From: Bacteroidales bacterium UBA4788
GTDB taxonomy: Bacteria; Bacteroidota; Bacteroidia; Bacteroidales; VadinHA17
Reading direction: 5' to 3'
Assembly (NCBI GenBank): GCA_002402965.1
Contig: DHGW01000076.1
Coordinates: forward strand, 1-9,698
DNA length: 9,698 nucleotides
Part shown: positions 1-6,490 of the stretch, one piece after another
Numbering within the stretch: position 1 is the first letter of the stretch
Layout: each line of letters starts with the position of its first letter
Program-made: the position numbers and the translations under genes
Notes under the pieces: generated by a model
What the model saw: only the letters and a program-made list of their open reading frames with translations
The model's database searches: none
Told to the model about the DNA's origin: nothing

Positions 1-314
1 CTTACGGTCATGGCATCGAAGTAGGCTTTTACTGCAACAGTAGCATCACCCTGGCAGAGACGGTCCTCGACCGGTACGTTGGTGAATACCAGCTTGCCCC
101 GGGATTCACCATCACCTTCACCGGGGAGGGGAACAGGCTCTTCACGCAGGCAACCGGCCAGCAGAGGTTTGAGATCTTCGCGGAGAGCGAGACGAAATTC
201 TTCCTCAAGGTTGTTGATGCCCAGACCGAGTTCATCGCTGAACCTGACGGCAGTGTGAACAGGATGTTACTCCACCAGGGTGGCCGAACGACAGAGGCTA
301 AGAGAATAAAGTAG
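1..314 (+). CDS. C-terminal fragment of a DUF3471-type hydrolase (5' end outside window)
   Basis: The frame is open from base 3 to a TAG at 312-314 and gives about 103 residues. The readable core starts at LDRYVGEYQLAPGF and runs through an FEIFAESETKFF-like segment to LLHQGG and a basic end. This pattern (Tyr-Val-Gly-x-Tyr, then a beta-rich stretch, then a hydrophobic-His-Gln-Gly-Gly close) is typical of the DUF3471 domain, a small beta-barrel-like tail usually found at the C-terminus of beta-lactamase-fold serine hydrolases and some alpha/beta esterases. The catalytic part lies upstream of the window, so substrate and enzyme class cannot be told. The first ~15 residues do not resemble the usual linker and were not interpreted. 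The gene is followed by a 127-nt gap, so it is probably not in the same transcript as the next gene, but no clear terminator was found. Confidence 0.8.
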   Translation, partial: YGHGIEVGFYCNSSITLAETVLDRYVGEYQLAPGFTITFTGEGNRLFTQATGQQRFEIFAESETKFFLKVVDAQTEFIAEPDGSVNRMLLHQGGRTTEAKRIK

Positions 315-369
315 GCTGGTCTGCAAATCAGGGAGCAGTTCCTTATCTTTTCAGGCGAGGTTAAAAAAC

Positions 370-390
370 CTTAACGGATTTGCTGTTAAG
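370..390. repeat. Short hairpin-forming inverted repeat in the gap before the C45 gene
   Basis: CTTAACGG (370-377) and CTGTTAAG (383-390) pair over 8 bp with one G-T wobble and a 5-nt loop. On the + strand it is not followed by a T-run, so it is a poor intrinsic terminator for the upstream gene. On the - strand it is followed by six T, but there is no - strand gene for it to end. Function unknown. Confidence 0.4.
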
Positions 391-397
391 CCGCATC

Positions 398-439
398 GGG
401 TTAAAAAAAACATAACTTTATCCAAACTATTTTTAACCC
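398..439. promoter_or_regulatory. Perfect 10-bp inverted repeat abutting the C45 start codon
   Basis: GGGTTAAAAA (398-407) is the exact reverse complement of TTTTTAACCC (430-439), with 22 nt between the arms. The right arm ends 2 nt before the ATG at 442. In RNA this would form a stem that covers the translation start region. In DNA it could be a two-arm binding site. The left arm also repeats a GGTTAAAAAA present at 359-368. A regulatory role is inferred from position only. Confidence 0.5.
413..420 (+). promoter_or_regulatory. Possible Bacteroidota -7 box for the C45/M14 operon
   Basis: TAACTTTA matches seven of the eight positions of the Bacteroidota -7 consensus TAnnTTTG and sits 22 nt before the ATG at 442, inside the loop of the 398-439 inverted repeat. 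The nearest TTTG (379-382) is too far upstream (30 nt) to be a normal -33 partner, so this is only a candidate. Confidence 0.3.
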
Positions 440-441
440 AA

Positions 442-1674
442 ATGAAGAAACTGTCACTTCTTGCCTTACTGATTATATTCGCCGGCGCTACTGGCGAGGT
501 ATGGTCATGCACAACTTTCCTTATGTCCGGGAAGCACACCCCGGATGGCAGACCACTGCTTTACAAGAACCGCGACACCGGCACTCTTGACAACGCACTC
601 GTTTACTTCACTGACGGCAAGTACGATTACATCGGCATTGTCGATGCGAAGGAATCATGGAAGCGTGAGGTCTGGGGAGGATTCAACTCCGCAGGTTTTG
701 CCATCATGAACTCCGCCGCCTATAACAACAACACGGGTGACACCACGAAGGTGGCTGACCGTGAGGGTGAGGTGATGAAGATGGCTCTTGCCACCTGCGC
801 CACGCTGGCCGATTTCGAGAAGATGCTGACCGATATGCCCAAACCGATCGGTGTAGACGCCAACTTCGGCGTCATTGATGAACAGGGCGGTGCTGCATAT
901 TATGAGACCGGAAACTTCGCCTTCAAAAAGATCGATGCCAATGACCCGGCGGTGGCGCCCAACGGCCTGCTTATCCGCACCAACCACTCGTTCACCGGTA
1001 ATCCGGAAGTGGGCTTCGGTTATATCAGGTATGCTGCAGCCAGTGAAGCCCTGAACATGGCCCTGGCACAGAAAAAACTTGATCCGCAGAACCTTTTCAA
1101 CAGCATATCGCGCAACCTGGCACACTCACTAACAAAGGTCAACCTTCGCGAAGAGCTGCCGGCCAGCGCTGGTGACAACACCTTCATCTACTTCGAAGAC
1201 TTCATCCCCCGTCCCTCCTCGGCATCAGTAATGCTTGTAGTGGGCGCCGCGCAGGGCGAAGATCCCTCCAATGCAATGATGTGGACCCTTGCCGGGTTCC
1301 CGCTGACAACGGTGCCCGTCCCGGTATGGGTGAGCGCAGGCAGGGAGATGCCGGCCGTGGTGAGTATGAAGGAAAACATGCACGCACCTCTCTGTGACGC
1401 AGCCATGACCCTCAAACGCCAACTCTTCCCGATAACGCGGGGCTCGGGGCCGAAATACATGAACGTTGCCATGCTTCTCAACCGTGAGAATACAGGCATA
1501 CTTCAGAAGCTGGAGCCGGTTGAGAACGAGATATTCAGGAAAACGGCAGAGATGGTCGCCACCATGCCGCTAAAGGGAAAGCAGCAGAAAGAAATTATCC
1601 TGGAGCACTACAAGTGGCTTGACAGCAATATAATACAGTCCTACAAGGAATTATTTGGGATAGAAGTCAAATAG
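442..1674 (+). CDS. Exported C45-type Ntn amide hydrolase (linear C-N amidase / acyltransferase family)
   Basis: The 410-residue protein begins with a Sec signal peptide (hydrophobic core about residues 4-16) followed immediately by Cys23-Thr-Thr-Phe. In the C45 / acyl-CoA:6-aminopenicillanic-acid acyltransferase and choloylglycine-hydrolase relatives, an N-terminal Cys freed by processing is the nucleophile; Cys23 fits that role if the signal is cut after Ser22. Other family-like motifs are K-N-R-D at 42-45 (Arg near the active site), a GGFNSAGFAIMNS stretch at 79-91, NFGVID at 141-146, the T-N-H motif at 180-182, and RPSSASVML at 257-265. Family members cleave linear amide bonds or transfer acyl groups; the substrate here is unknown. 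The start ATG lacks a Shine-Dalgarno sequence, usual for this phylum. The M14 gene follows after 28 nt, suggesting co-transcription. A lipoprotein alternative was considered, but Trp just before the Cys-1 Ser makes a poor lipobox. Confidence 0.82.
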   Translation: MKKLSLLALLIIFAGATGEVWSCTTFLMSGKHTPDGRPLLYKNRDTGTLDNALVYFTDGKYDYIGIVDAKESWKREVWGGFNSAGFAIMNSAAYNNNTGDTTKVADREGEVMKMALATCATLADFEKMLTDMPKPIGVDANFGVIDEQGGAAYYETGNFAFKKIDANDPAVAPNGLLIRTNHSFTGNPEVGFGYIRYAAASEALNMALAQKKLDPQNLFNSISRNLAHSLTKVNLREELPASAGDNTFIYFEDFIPRPSSASVMLVVGAAQGEDPSNAMMWTLAGFPLTTVPVPVWVSAGREMPAVVSMKENMHAPLCDAAMTLKRQLFPITRGSGPKYMNVAMLLNRENTGILQKLEPVENEIFRKTAEMVATMPLKGKQQKEIILEHYKWLDSNIIQSYKELFGIEVK

Positions 1675-1702
1675 AAAGTCCTGAGTCAATAAATTATCCG
1701 GA

Positions 1703-3772
1703 ATGAAAATAAGTACATTAACTGCGATCAGAGGCATCGTGCTTCTTTTTGCTGCCGCTTTCATGGCACCTGCAACGGCGCCCGCGGCTGAGAGATACAC
1801 AGATACGGATCCGACTGCTGACATGATCAGCAGCCCGCCAATTGAAAAATACAGTGACCCGGCGGCAGTGAACCGCAGGATAGAACAGCTTCGACAGGGG
1901 AACGCTTCCATGGTGAAGATCCATAAACTTGCCGTCACCCCCGGTGGCAGAGAGATGCTGATGATTGAGATTGGCAGCAAGGGTACCTCCGTACCGGCAG
2001 TGATTGTCGGAGCCAACATGTCAGGCCTCAATCCCCTTGCCACGGAGGCAGCGCTTGAACTGGCCTCCCGCATTGTCAGGGATGCAGAGATGAATTCGGG
2101 ACTGACATGGTATATCGTGCCCATGGGCAATCCCGACGCCTATGCCCGCTACTTTTCCAAACCTCTCTGGTCCGATCCGGGCAACGGCAAGCCTTTCAAT
2201 GACGATACCGACGATCAGACCGACGAGGACGGTTACAACGACCTCGACGGCAACGGCATTATTACCCAGATGAGGGTGAAGACCCATGACGGCACATGGA
2301 TCACAGTTGATGGGGAGCCCCGCCTGATGCGTAAGGCCGATGCCTCCAAAGGCGAAAAAGGGGTCTATAAACTTTATACTGAAGGGATCGATGACGACGG
2401 TGACGGACAGTACAACGAGGATGTCCCCGGCGGCACAAACGTCAACATCAACTTCCCGCACCTCTTCAAAAACTTCGGCAGGAGGAGCGGTCTCTATCCC
2501 GGCTCAGAGCCTGAATCGGCGGCGCTTCTTAAGTTCGCCTTTGCACACCCTGAGATTGCAATGGTGATCTCCTTCGGCCAGACGAACTATCTCCTTTCGC
2601 CCCCGCAGGGTGGCCGGAAAGGATCGGTCGACACTGAGAACATACGCGTTCCCCGCGAGATGGGGACTGCGTTGGGCATTGACGTCTCGCGCTCATATAC
2701 AATGGCTGAGATCATTGAGATAGTGCAGCCGATGATGCCGCCCGGAATGCAGGCCGACGAGAGTATGATAGCCAGCTTCCTCGGCCTGGGCGCGGTGGTC
2801 AACCCGCTGCCTGAAGACATGGCGTTCTATAATGAGATTTCTTCGGACTACAAGGAGTACCTGAAGAAAAAGGGTATGACGGCGGAAAGGTTTGATCCGG
2901 CTCAGCCTGAGGACGGAGCATTTGAGCTGTGGGCATACTACCACCTCGGCCTGCCGGTCTTCACGATGGATTTCTGGGGACTGCCCAAACCGAAGGAGGA
3001 AAAGAAGGAGGGAAGTGGCATCACAGCTGAATCACTCGGCAAGATGACCTCCGAGGAGTTTTTTGCGCTGGGCGAAGAGAAAATTGCTGCATTTCTTAAG
3101 GAGAGCGGAGCCCCGTCACAGTTCACGGCAGAGTCACTCATGAAAATGGTGCAGGGCGGGCAGATGAAGCCCGCTCAGATGGCAGAGATGATGAAGAAGA
3201 TGCCCGCGAAGAAGAGCGATGAGAAAAAGGGCGACCCGAAGGAGACAGCACAACTGGCTTTCTCTGATACATGGCTGGATGGCCGCGGATTCACGCCGTG
3301 GAAGAGCTACAGCCATCCCACCCTTGGCGAGGTCGAGATAGGGGGATTCACCCCGTTCACTGATAACACCCCTCCGGAGATCATGGTTGATTCACTGCTG
3401 AACCTTCAACTCCCGTACGTTTCGGAACTGGTGAAGAAGCTCCCGAAACTCGCCATTGCTGAGGTTAAGACAACGGAAAAGGGCGGCGGAGTCTACCAGG
3501 TGGAAGCCTGGGTGACCAACGAGGGATACGTCTCCTTCCCCACAGCAATGGGCAAGAGGAACAAGGTGCCCGCACCGGCAATAATCACTCTGGAGGGCGC
3601 AGGCATGGAAATACTTTCAGGAAAGAAAAGAACTCCCGTCAGCGAGGTGGGAGGAATGAAATCAGTCCGCTATGTCTGGCTCGTCAGGAGCCCGAAGAAG
3701 GGCGGCCTGACCCTCAGACTGGAGTCGAAACAGGCCGGAAATGACAGTGAAAAGATAATCATCGGAGGCTAG
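1703..3772 (+). CDS. Exported M14 metallocarboxypeptidase homologue lacking the active site (predicted pseudoenzyme)
   Basis: The 689-residue protein has a Sec signal (core about 11-22, likely cut after Ala29). It is a full-length paralogue of the next gene: IVGANMSGLN at 101-110, aspartate-rich loops, VNINF at 247-251, SFGQTN at 290-295, FTMDFW at 420-425, and a C-terminal domain opening with HPTLGEVEIGGF (538-549). Aligned by eye, zinc ligands His and Glu of HGNE become Ser107 and Asn110, the third His becomes Gly292, the NRN Arg becomes Ile249, and the catalytic Glu becomes Asp423. Peptidase activity is therefore unlikely. The loops DLDGNGIITQMR (180-191) and IDDDGDGQYNED (229-240), Ca-binding-like, are kept. 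It is longer than its neighbour because of two insertions: one between 292 and 423, and a Lys/Glu/Met-rich one at about 429-518. A binding or partner role is inferred. The reading frame is clean, so it is not a decaying gene. It lies 28 nt after the C45 gene and 4 nt before the active paralogue. Confidence 0.85.
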   Translation: MKISTLTAIRGIVLLFAAAFMAPATAPAAERYTDTDPTADMISSPPIEKYSDPAAVNRRIEQLRQGNASMVKIHKLAVTPGGREMLMIEIGSKGTSVPAVIVGANMSGLNPLATEAALELASRIVRDAEMNSGLTWYIVPMGNPDAYARYFSKPLWSDPGNGKPFNDDTDDQTDEDGYNDLDGNGIITQMRVKTHDGTWITVDGEPRLMRKADASKGEKGVYKLYTEGIDDDGDGQYNEDVPGGTNVNINFPHLFKNFGRRSGLYPGSEPESAALLKFAFAHPEIAMVISFGQTNYLLSPPQGGRKGSVDTENIRVPREMGTALGIDVSRSYTMAEIIEIVQPMMPPGMQADESMIASFLGLGAVVNPLPEDMAFYNEISSDYKEYLKKKGMTAERFDPAQPEDGAFELWAYYHLGLPVFTMDFWGLPKPKEEKKEGSGITAESLGKMTSEEFFALGEEKIAAFLKESGAPSQFTAESLMKMVQGGQMKPAQMAEMMKKMPAKKSDEKKGDPKETAQLAFSDTWLDGRGFTPWKSYSHPTLGEVEIGGFTPFTDNTPPEIMVDSLLNLQLPYVSELVKKLPKLAIAEVKTTEKGGGVYQVEAWVTNEGYVSFPTAMGKRNKVPAPAIITLEGAGMEILSGKKRTPVSEVGGMKSVRYVWLVRSPKKGGLTLRLESKQAGNDSEKIIIGG
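3764..3768 (+). promoter_or_regulatory. Shine-Dalgarno site for the second M14 gene, inside the end of the first
   Basis: GGAGG ends 8 nt before the ATG at 3777 and lies over the final codons of the preceding gene (stop 3770-3772). It supports this start and suggests translational coupling of the two M14 genes. It stands out because the other starts in the window have little or no such site. Confidence 0.65.
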
Positions 3773-3776
3773 AACC

Positions 3777-5519
3777 ATGGGAAGAAAAAGAATATTCATG
3801 ATAACTGCAGTGACGGCCCTGGCCTTCACGCTGGTACGGGCGCAGGAGGTGAAGGTTCCACTTCGCTTCGATTTCTATTACAGTTACGAGAAGATGGCTG
3901 AGGCGATGCAGGCTCTGAACAAGGCATACCCTGAGCTCACCACCCTCGACGAGGTGGGACGCAGCGAGGAGGGGAGGATCATCTGGGCACTGACTATTAA
4001 TAACAGGAAGACTGGCGAGCCCCTCACAAAGCCTGGGGTTTATGTCGACGGAAACATCCACGGCAATGAGATACAGGCGGGGGAGGTATGTCTCTACCTG
4101 GCCAACAGGCTGCTGACCAACTACGGGAAGATCAGTGAGATCACCGAGGTTGTTGACCGAAACGCCTTTTACATCATCCCCGTGGTCAATGTCGATGGCA
4201 GAGCTCATTTCTTCTCAGATCCGAACACTCCCAGCACCAACAGGGGATTGCGGATTGCCATTGATGACGACCGTGACGGGCTGTATGACGAAGACGGTCC
4301 GGATGATATTGACGGTGATGGCAACATAACGAACATGAGAATCAGGGACACCCTGGGCAGGCTGAGGAGCGATCCGACAGACCCCAGACTCCTGGTCACC
4401 GTCAAGCCAGGTGAGAAGGGCGAGTGGACCCGCCTGGGACAGGAGGGCCTTGACAATGACGGTGACGGGCTGGTCAACGAGGACGGCGAGGGTAATGTCG
4501 ACGGCAACCGCAACTGGGGTTTCAACTGGAACCCGTCCTACGTGCAGAGGGGTGCTGGCAACTACCCATTCGAGGGTGCCGGCATAAGGGCAATAGCGGA
4601 GTGGATGCTCGCGCGTCCAAACATCATTCTGGTCTTTGCCTTCCACAACAATGGCGGGATGTACCTCAGGGGGCCATCGTTCAAGGCTGCCGGCGAACTG
4701 CCGCAGGGTGACATTGCCGTCTACGACTACCTCGGGAAGAACATTGAAAAGATTGTCCCGGGCTACCAGTACCTCATCAGCTGGAAGGATCTCTATTCGA
4801 CTTACGGCGACTTCACCGACTTCACGAACAACCTTGTAGGGTCATACTCGCTTGTAGGTGAGCTATACCAAACTGACACTGAGACCTATGACGGCACAAT
4901 GAAGAGAACGGACGAGGAGCGGTCACGAGCCGGCGATGCCTCCGAGGGAGAGCGCCAGAGGCTTTTGTTTGACGACAATGTGAACCAGGGTGAGCTGTTT
5001 AAGGAGTGGAAGCCTTTCAGGCACCCGCTCTATGGCGACATAGAGATCGGGGGATGGACCAAGATGAGCTCCCGCCTGCCACATACCTTTATGCTGCAGG
5101 ATCTGGTGCACAGGAATGCCTCGTCGGTCATCTTTGCCGCACGCCAGACGCCTAAGGTAACGATGGATGTGTTTGAGGTGAAGAAGATTGACGGCGAGCT
5201 GTGGAGTGTCAGGGTGCGGCTGGTGAACAGCGGCGCCATACCGTCAGTTACCTACGAGACGATACAGAATAAGTTATATCCCATTGATAAGCTGAGCGTT
5301 GCCGGTCGCAGTGCGAAGGTGGTCAGCGGCGGGGTACTTACCGATGCATGGATGAACCTCGTCAGTTACAAGGAGCACAGGCCGGAGTTGCAGATGTGCC
5401 AGGTGCCGGGGTTCGGCAAGGTGGAGTACCAGTTCCTTGTCAGCGGCAAGGGCGACATTGAGATTAAGTACGAATCAAGAAAGGCTGGGATGGTCAGCAA
5501 GGTGGTGGCCTTGAAGTGA
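3777..5519 (+). CDS. Exported M14-family zinc carboxypeptidase with intact active site and Ca-binding-like loops
   Basis: The 580-residue protein has a Sec signal (likely cut after Ala22). The M14 set is complete: zinc ligands His95 and Glu98 in GNIHGNE, third ligand His290 in FAFHNNGG, substrate-carboxylate Arg245 in NRNW (244-247), and a candidate catalytic Glu362 in LVGELYQ. IIPVVNVDG (133-141) is the usual M14 strand before the specificity region. Between these lie two aspartate-rich inserts, IDDDRDGLYDEDGPDDIDGD (162-181) and LDNDGDGLVNEDGEG (225-239), which look like Ca-binding loops; these are larger than in pancreatic-type enzymes. After residue 400 comes a beta-rich C-terminal domain (HPLYGDIEIGGW at 416-427) shared with the upstream paralogue. 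M14 enzymes remove C-terminal residues from peptides or cleave peptidoglycan peptides; the specificity cannot be read here. It acts in the periplasm or outside the cell. No T9SS sorting domain was seen. Confidence 0.9.
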   Translation: MGRKRIFMITAVTALAFTLVRAQEVKVPLRFDFYYSYEKMAEAMQALNKAYPELTTLDEVGRSEEGRIIWALTINNRKTGEPLTKPGVYVDGNIHGNEIQAGEVCLYLANRLLTNYGKISEITEVVDRNAFYIIPVVNVDGRAHFFSDPNTPSTNRGLRIAIDDDRDGLYDEDGPDDIDGDGNITNMRIRDTLGRLRSDPTDPRLLVTVKPGEKGEWTRLGQEGLDNDGDGLVNEDGEGNVDGNRNWGFNWNPSYVQRGAGNYPFEGAGIRAIAEWMLARPNIILVFAFHNNGGMYLRGPSFKAAGELPQGDIAVYDYLGKNIEKIVPGYQYLISWKDLYSTYGDFTDFTNNLVGSYSLVGELYQTDTETYDGTMKRTDEERSRAGDASEGERQRLLFDDNVNQGELFKEWKPFRHPLYGDIEIGGWTKMSSRLPHTFMLQDLVHRNASSVIFAARQTPKVTMDVFEVKKIDGELWSVRVRLVNSGAIPSVTYETIQNKLYPIDKLSVAGRSAKVVSGGVLTDAWMNLVSYKEHRPELQMCQVPGFGKVEYQFLVSGKGDIEIKYESRKAGMVSKVVALK

Positions 5520-5522
5520 TTT

Positions 5523-5547
5523 GCGAATTGCGAGTAGCGAATTGCGA
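5523..5547. repeat. Two-copy direct repeat GCGAATTGCGA in the convergent gap
   Basis: GCGAATTGCGA occurs at 5523-5533 and 5537-5547 (14-nt period), and the second copy runs into the palindrome GCGATCGC at 5544-5551. In one frame this reads as CELRVANC-like peptide. Repeats giving ELRVA-type peptides are, from memory, common intergenic low-complexity elements in Bacteroidota. It begins 3 nt after the M14 stop. Confidence 0.6.
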
Positions 5548-5563
5548 TCGCTTTGGTTATCAG

Positions 5564-5594
5564 GACCTTCTGACCTTAGACCTTCAGACTTTAC
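5564..5594. repeat. Degenerate tandem repeat of GACCTT units overlapping the PPK2 stop
   Basis: Four successive units, GACCTTCT, GACCTTA, GACCTTCA and GACTTTAC, start at 5564, 5572, 5579 and 5587. The third unit contains the TGA stop (5584-5586, - strand) of the PPK2 gene and the fourth its last codons. It may have been placed together with the adjacent GCGAATTGCGA repeat as one intergenic element. Confidence 0.55.
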
Positions 5595-6354
5595 TGAACC
5601 TCTCCGTTACAAGAGGGGGCCACTGCAGATCCATATCCTTCAGCGTCTTCAGCACAACCTCGGCAACGGCATACAGCTTCTGCCAGTTCTTGTCGGCCGG
5701 TACCACATACCACGGCACATCTTTACAGCGCGTGAGGACCTTTTCGTATACCTTCATGTACTGGTCGAACTTCTCGCGCGTATCCCAGTCGCCGTCCTTG
5801 TGCTTCCAGTGCTTCTCCTTCATCTCGATGCGTTCCTTCAGCCTCTCCTCCTGCACCTCCTTCGATACGTTAAGGAAGAATTTGAGCACCTTCGTACCGT
5901 TAGTCTCGAGCATCCTCTCGAAGGTGTTTATTGTTTCATACCTCTTTTCAATGATGTCTGCCGGGATAAATTTCTCAACCGAGGGAACAAGGATATCCTC
6001 GTAGTGCGATCTGATGAACACCTGCAACACCCCTTTGGCGGGACAGACGTTATGGACCCTCCAGAGGAAGTCGTGCGAATATTCCAGGTCGGTGGGCTTC
6101 TTGAAGCTGTGAACTTCTATCCCTACCGCATTGCAGTATCTCAGCAATCCCTTCGTCACCCCGTCCTTGCCTGAGGCATCGGTGCCCTGCAGCACCACGA
6201 TGATGCTGTATTTACCCTGTGCATACATCTTGTGCTGAAGCTCACCTATCTCCTTCAGCATCTTCTTTGTTTTCTTCTGTATCTCTTTTTTGTCCCATTC
6301 AGTGTTGAATGCGGGATGTTCTGATATTTTCATGATTTCACGCTTTTTAGTCAT
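5584..6354 (-). CDS. ppk2: PPK2-family polyphosphate kinase (polyphosphate:nucleotide phosphotransferase)
   Basis: This 256-residue cytoplasmic protein is a single-domain PPK2, the size usual for the family. PPK2 enzymes move phosphate between polyphosphate and nucleotides. Visible motifs are the Walker A loop GTDASGKDG at 57-65 (Lys63), a FIRSHYEDIL segment at 113-122 corresponding to the Walker B region (an Asn is more usual where Ile114 stands), a lid region WKHKDGDWDTREKFDQYMK (183-201), and VPWYVVPADKNW at 213-224. The general pattern is closest to the class that includes NMP/NDP-phosphorylating enzymes, but class assignment by eye is uncertain. The start at 6354 is the longest frame; Met8 is an alternative, and neither has a clear Shine-Dalgarno sequence. 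The gene is convergent with the M14 operon and divergent from the 6491 gene. The stop codon sits within a tandem repeat. Role: recycling nucleoside phosphates from stored polyphosphate, or the reverse. Confidence 0.92.
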   Translation of the reverse strand: MTKKREIMKISEHPAFNTEWDKKEIQKKTKKMLKEIGELQHKMYAQGKYSIIVVLQGTDASGKDGVTKGLLRYCNAVGIEVHSFKKPTDLEYSHDFLWRVHNVCPAKGVLQVFIRSHYEDILVPSVEKFIPADIIEKRYETINTFERMLETNGTKVLKFFLNVSKEVQEERLKERIEMKEKHWKHKDGDWDTREKFDQYMKVYEKVLTRCKDVPWYVVPADKNWQKLYAVAEVVLKTLKDMDLQWPPLVTERFSKV

Positions 6355-6490
6355 GTTCCGTAAAATTAGGAATTAAAGCCGAAGAATTCAGATTTCGAAC
6401 AAAATTGTCCGGTTTTTTAAAATAGAACAGCAACTGCATATTAAACCTGTGACTGTCTGCTTTGTATGATGACTATAACCCCTAAAAATC
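6355..6490. other. Divergent promoter region between PPK2 and the 6491 gene
   Basis: This AT-rich 136-nt gap must carry promoters for both flanking genes. On the - strand CAATTTTG (6400-6407 on the + strand) differs from the TAnnTTTG -7 consensus by one base, but no well-spaced -33 TTTG was found. No convincing box was found for the + strand gene. No hairpin, riboswitch or small gene was recognised. Confidence 0.4.

Noticed and set aside
370..390. Intrinsic terminator for the DUF3471-containing gene
   Set aside because: The stem contains only a few GC pairs and is not followed by a T-run on the + strand.
442..510. Lipoprotein signal for the C45 enzyme
   Set aside because: Val-Trp-Ser-Cys is a poor lipobox because of Trp, and the Cys-Thr-Thr-Phe start fits an Ntn nucleophile better.
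4205..4646. - strand open frames opposite the second M14 gene
   Set aside because: They lie opposite the Asp/Gly-rich codons, whose composition keeps the opposite frames open; no motifs.
5544..5551. GCGATCGC as a cyanobacterial HIP1-type site
   Set aside because: It occurs once, at the edge of a local repeat, and the rest of the window does not suggest cyanobacteria.
5521..6174. Long + strand open frames opposite PPK2, starting in the repeat
   Set aside because: The PPK2 frame on the - strand has clear family motifs; the + strand frames are shadows, and their first residues are repeat-derived.
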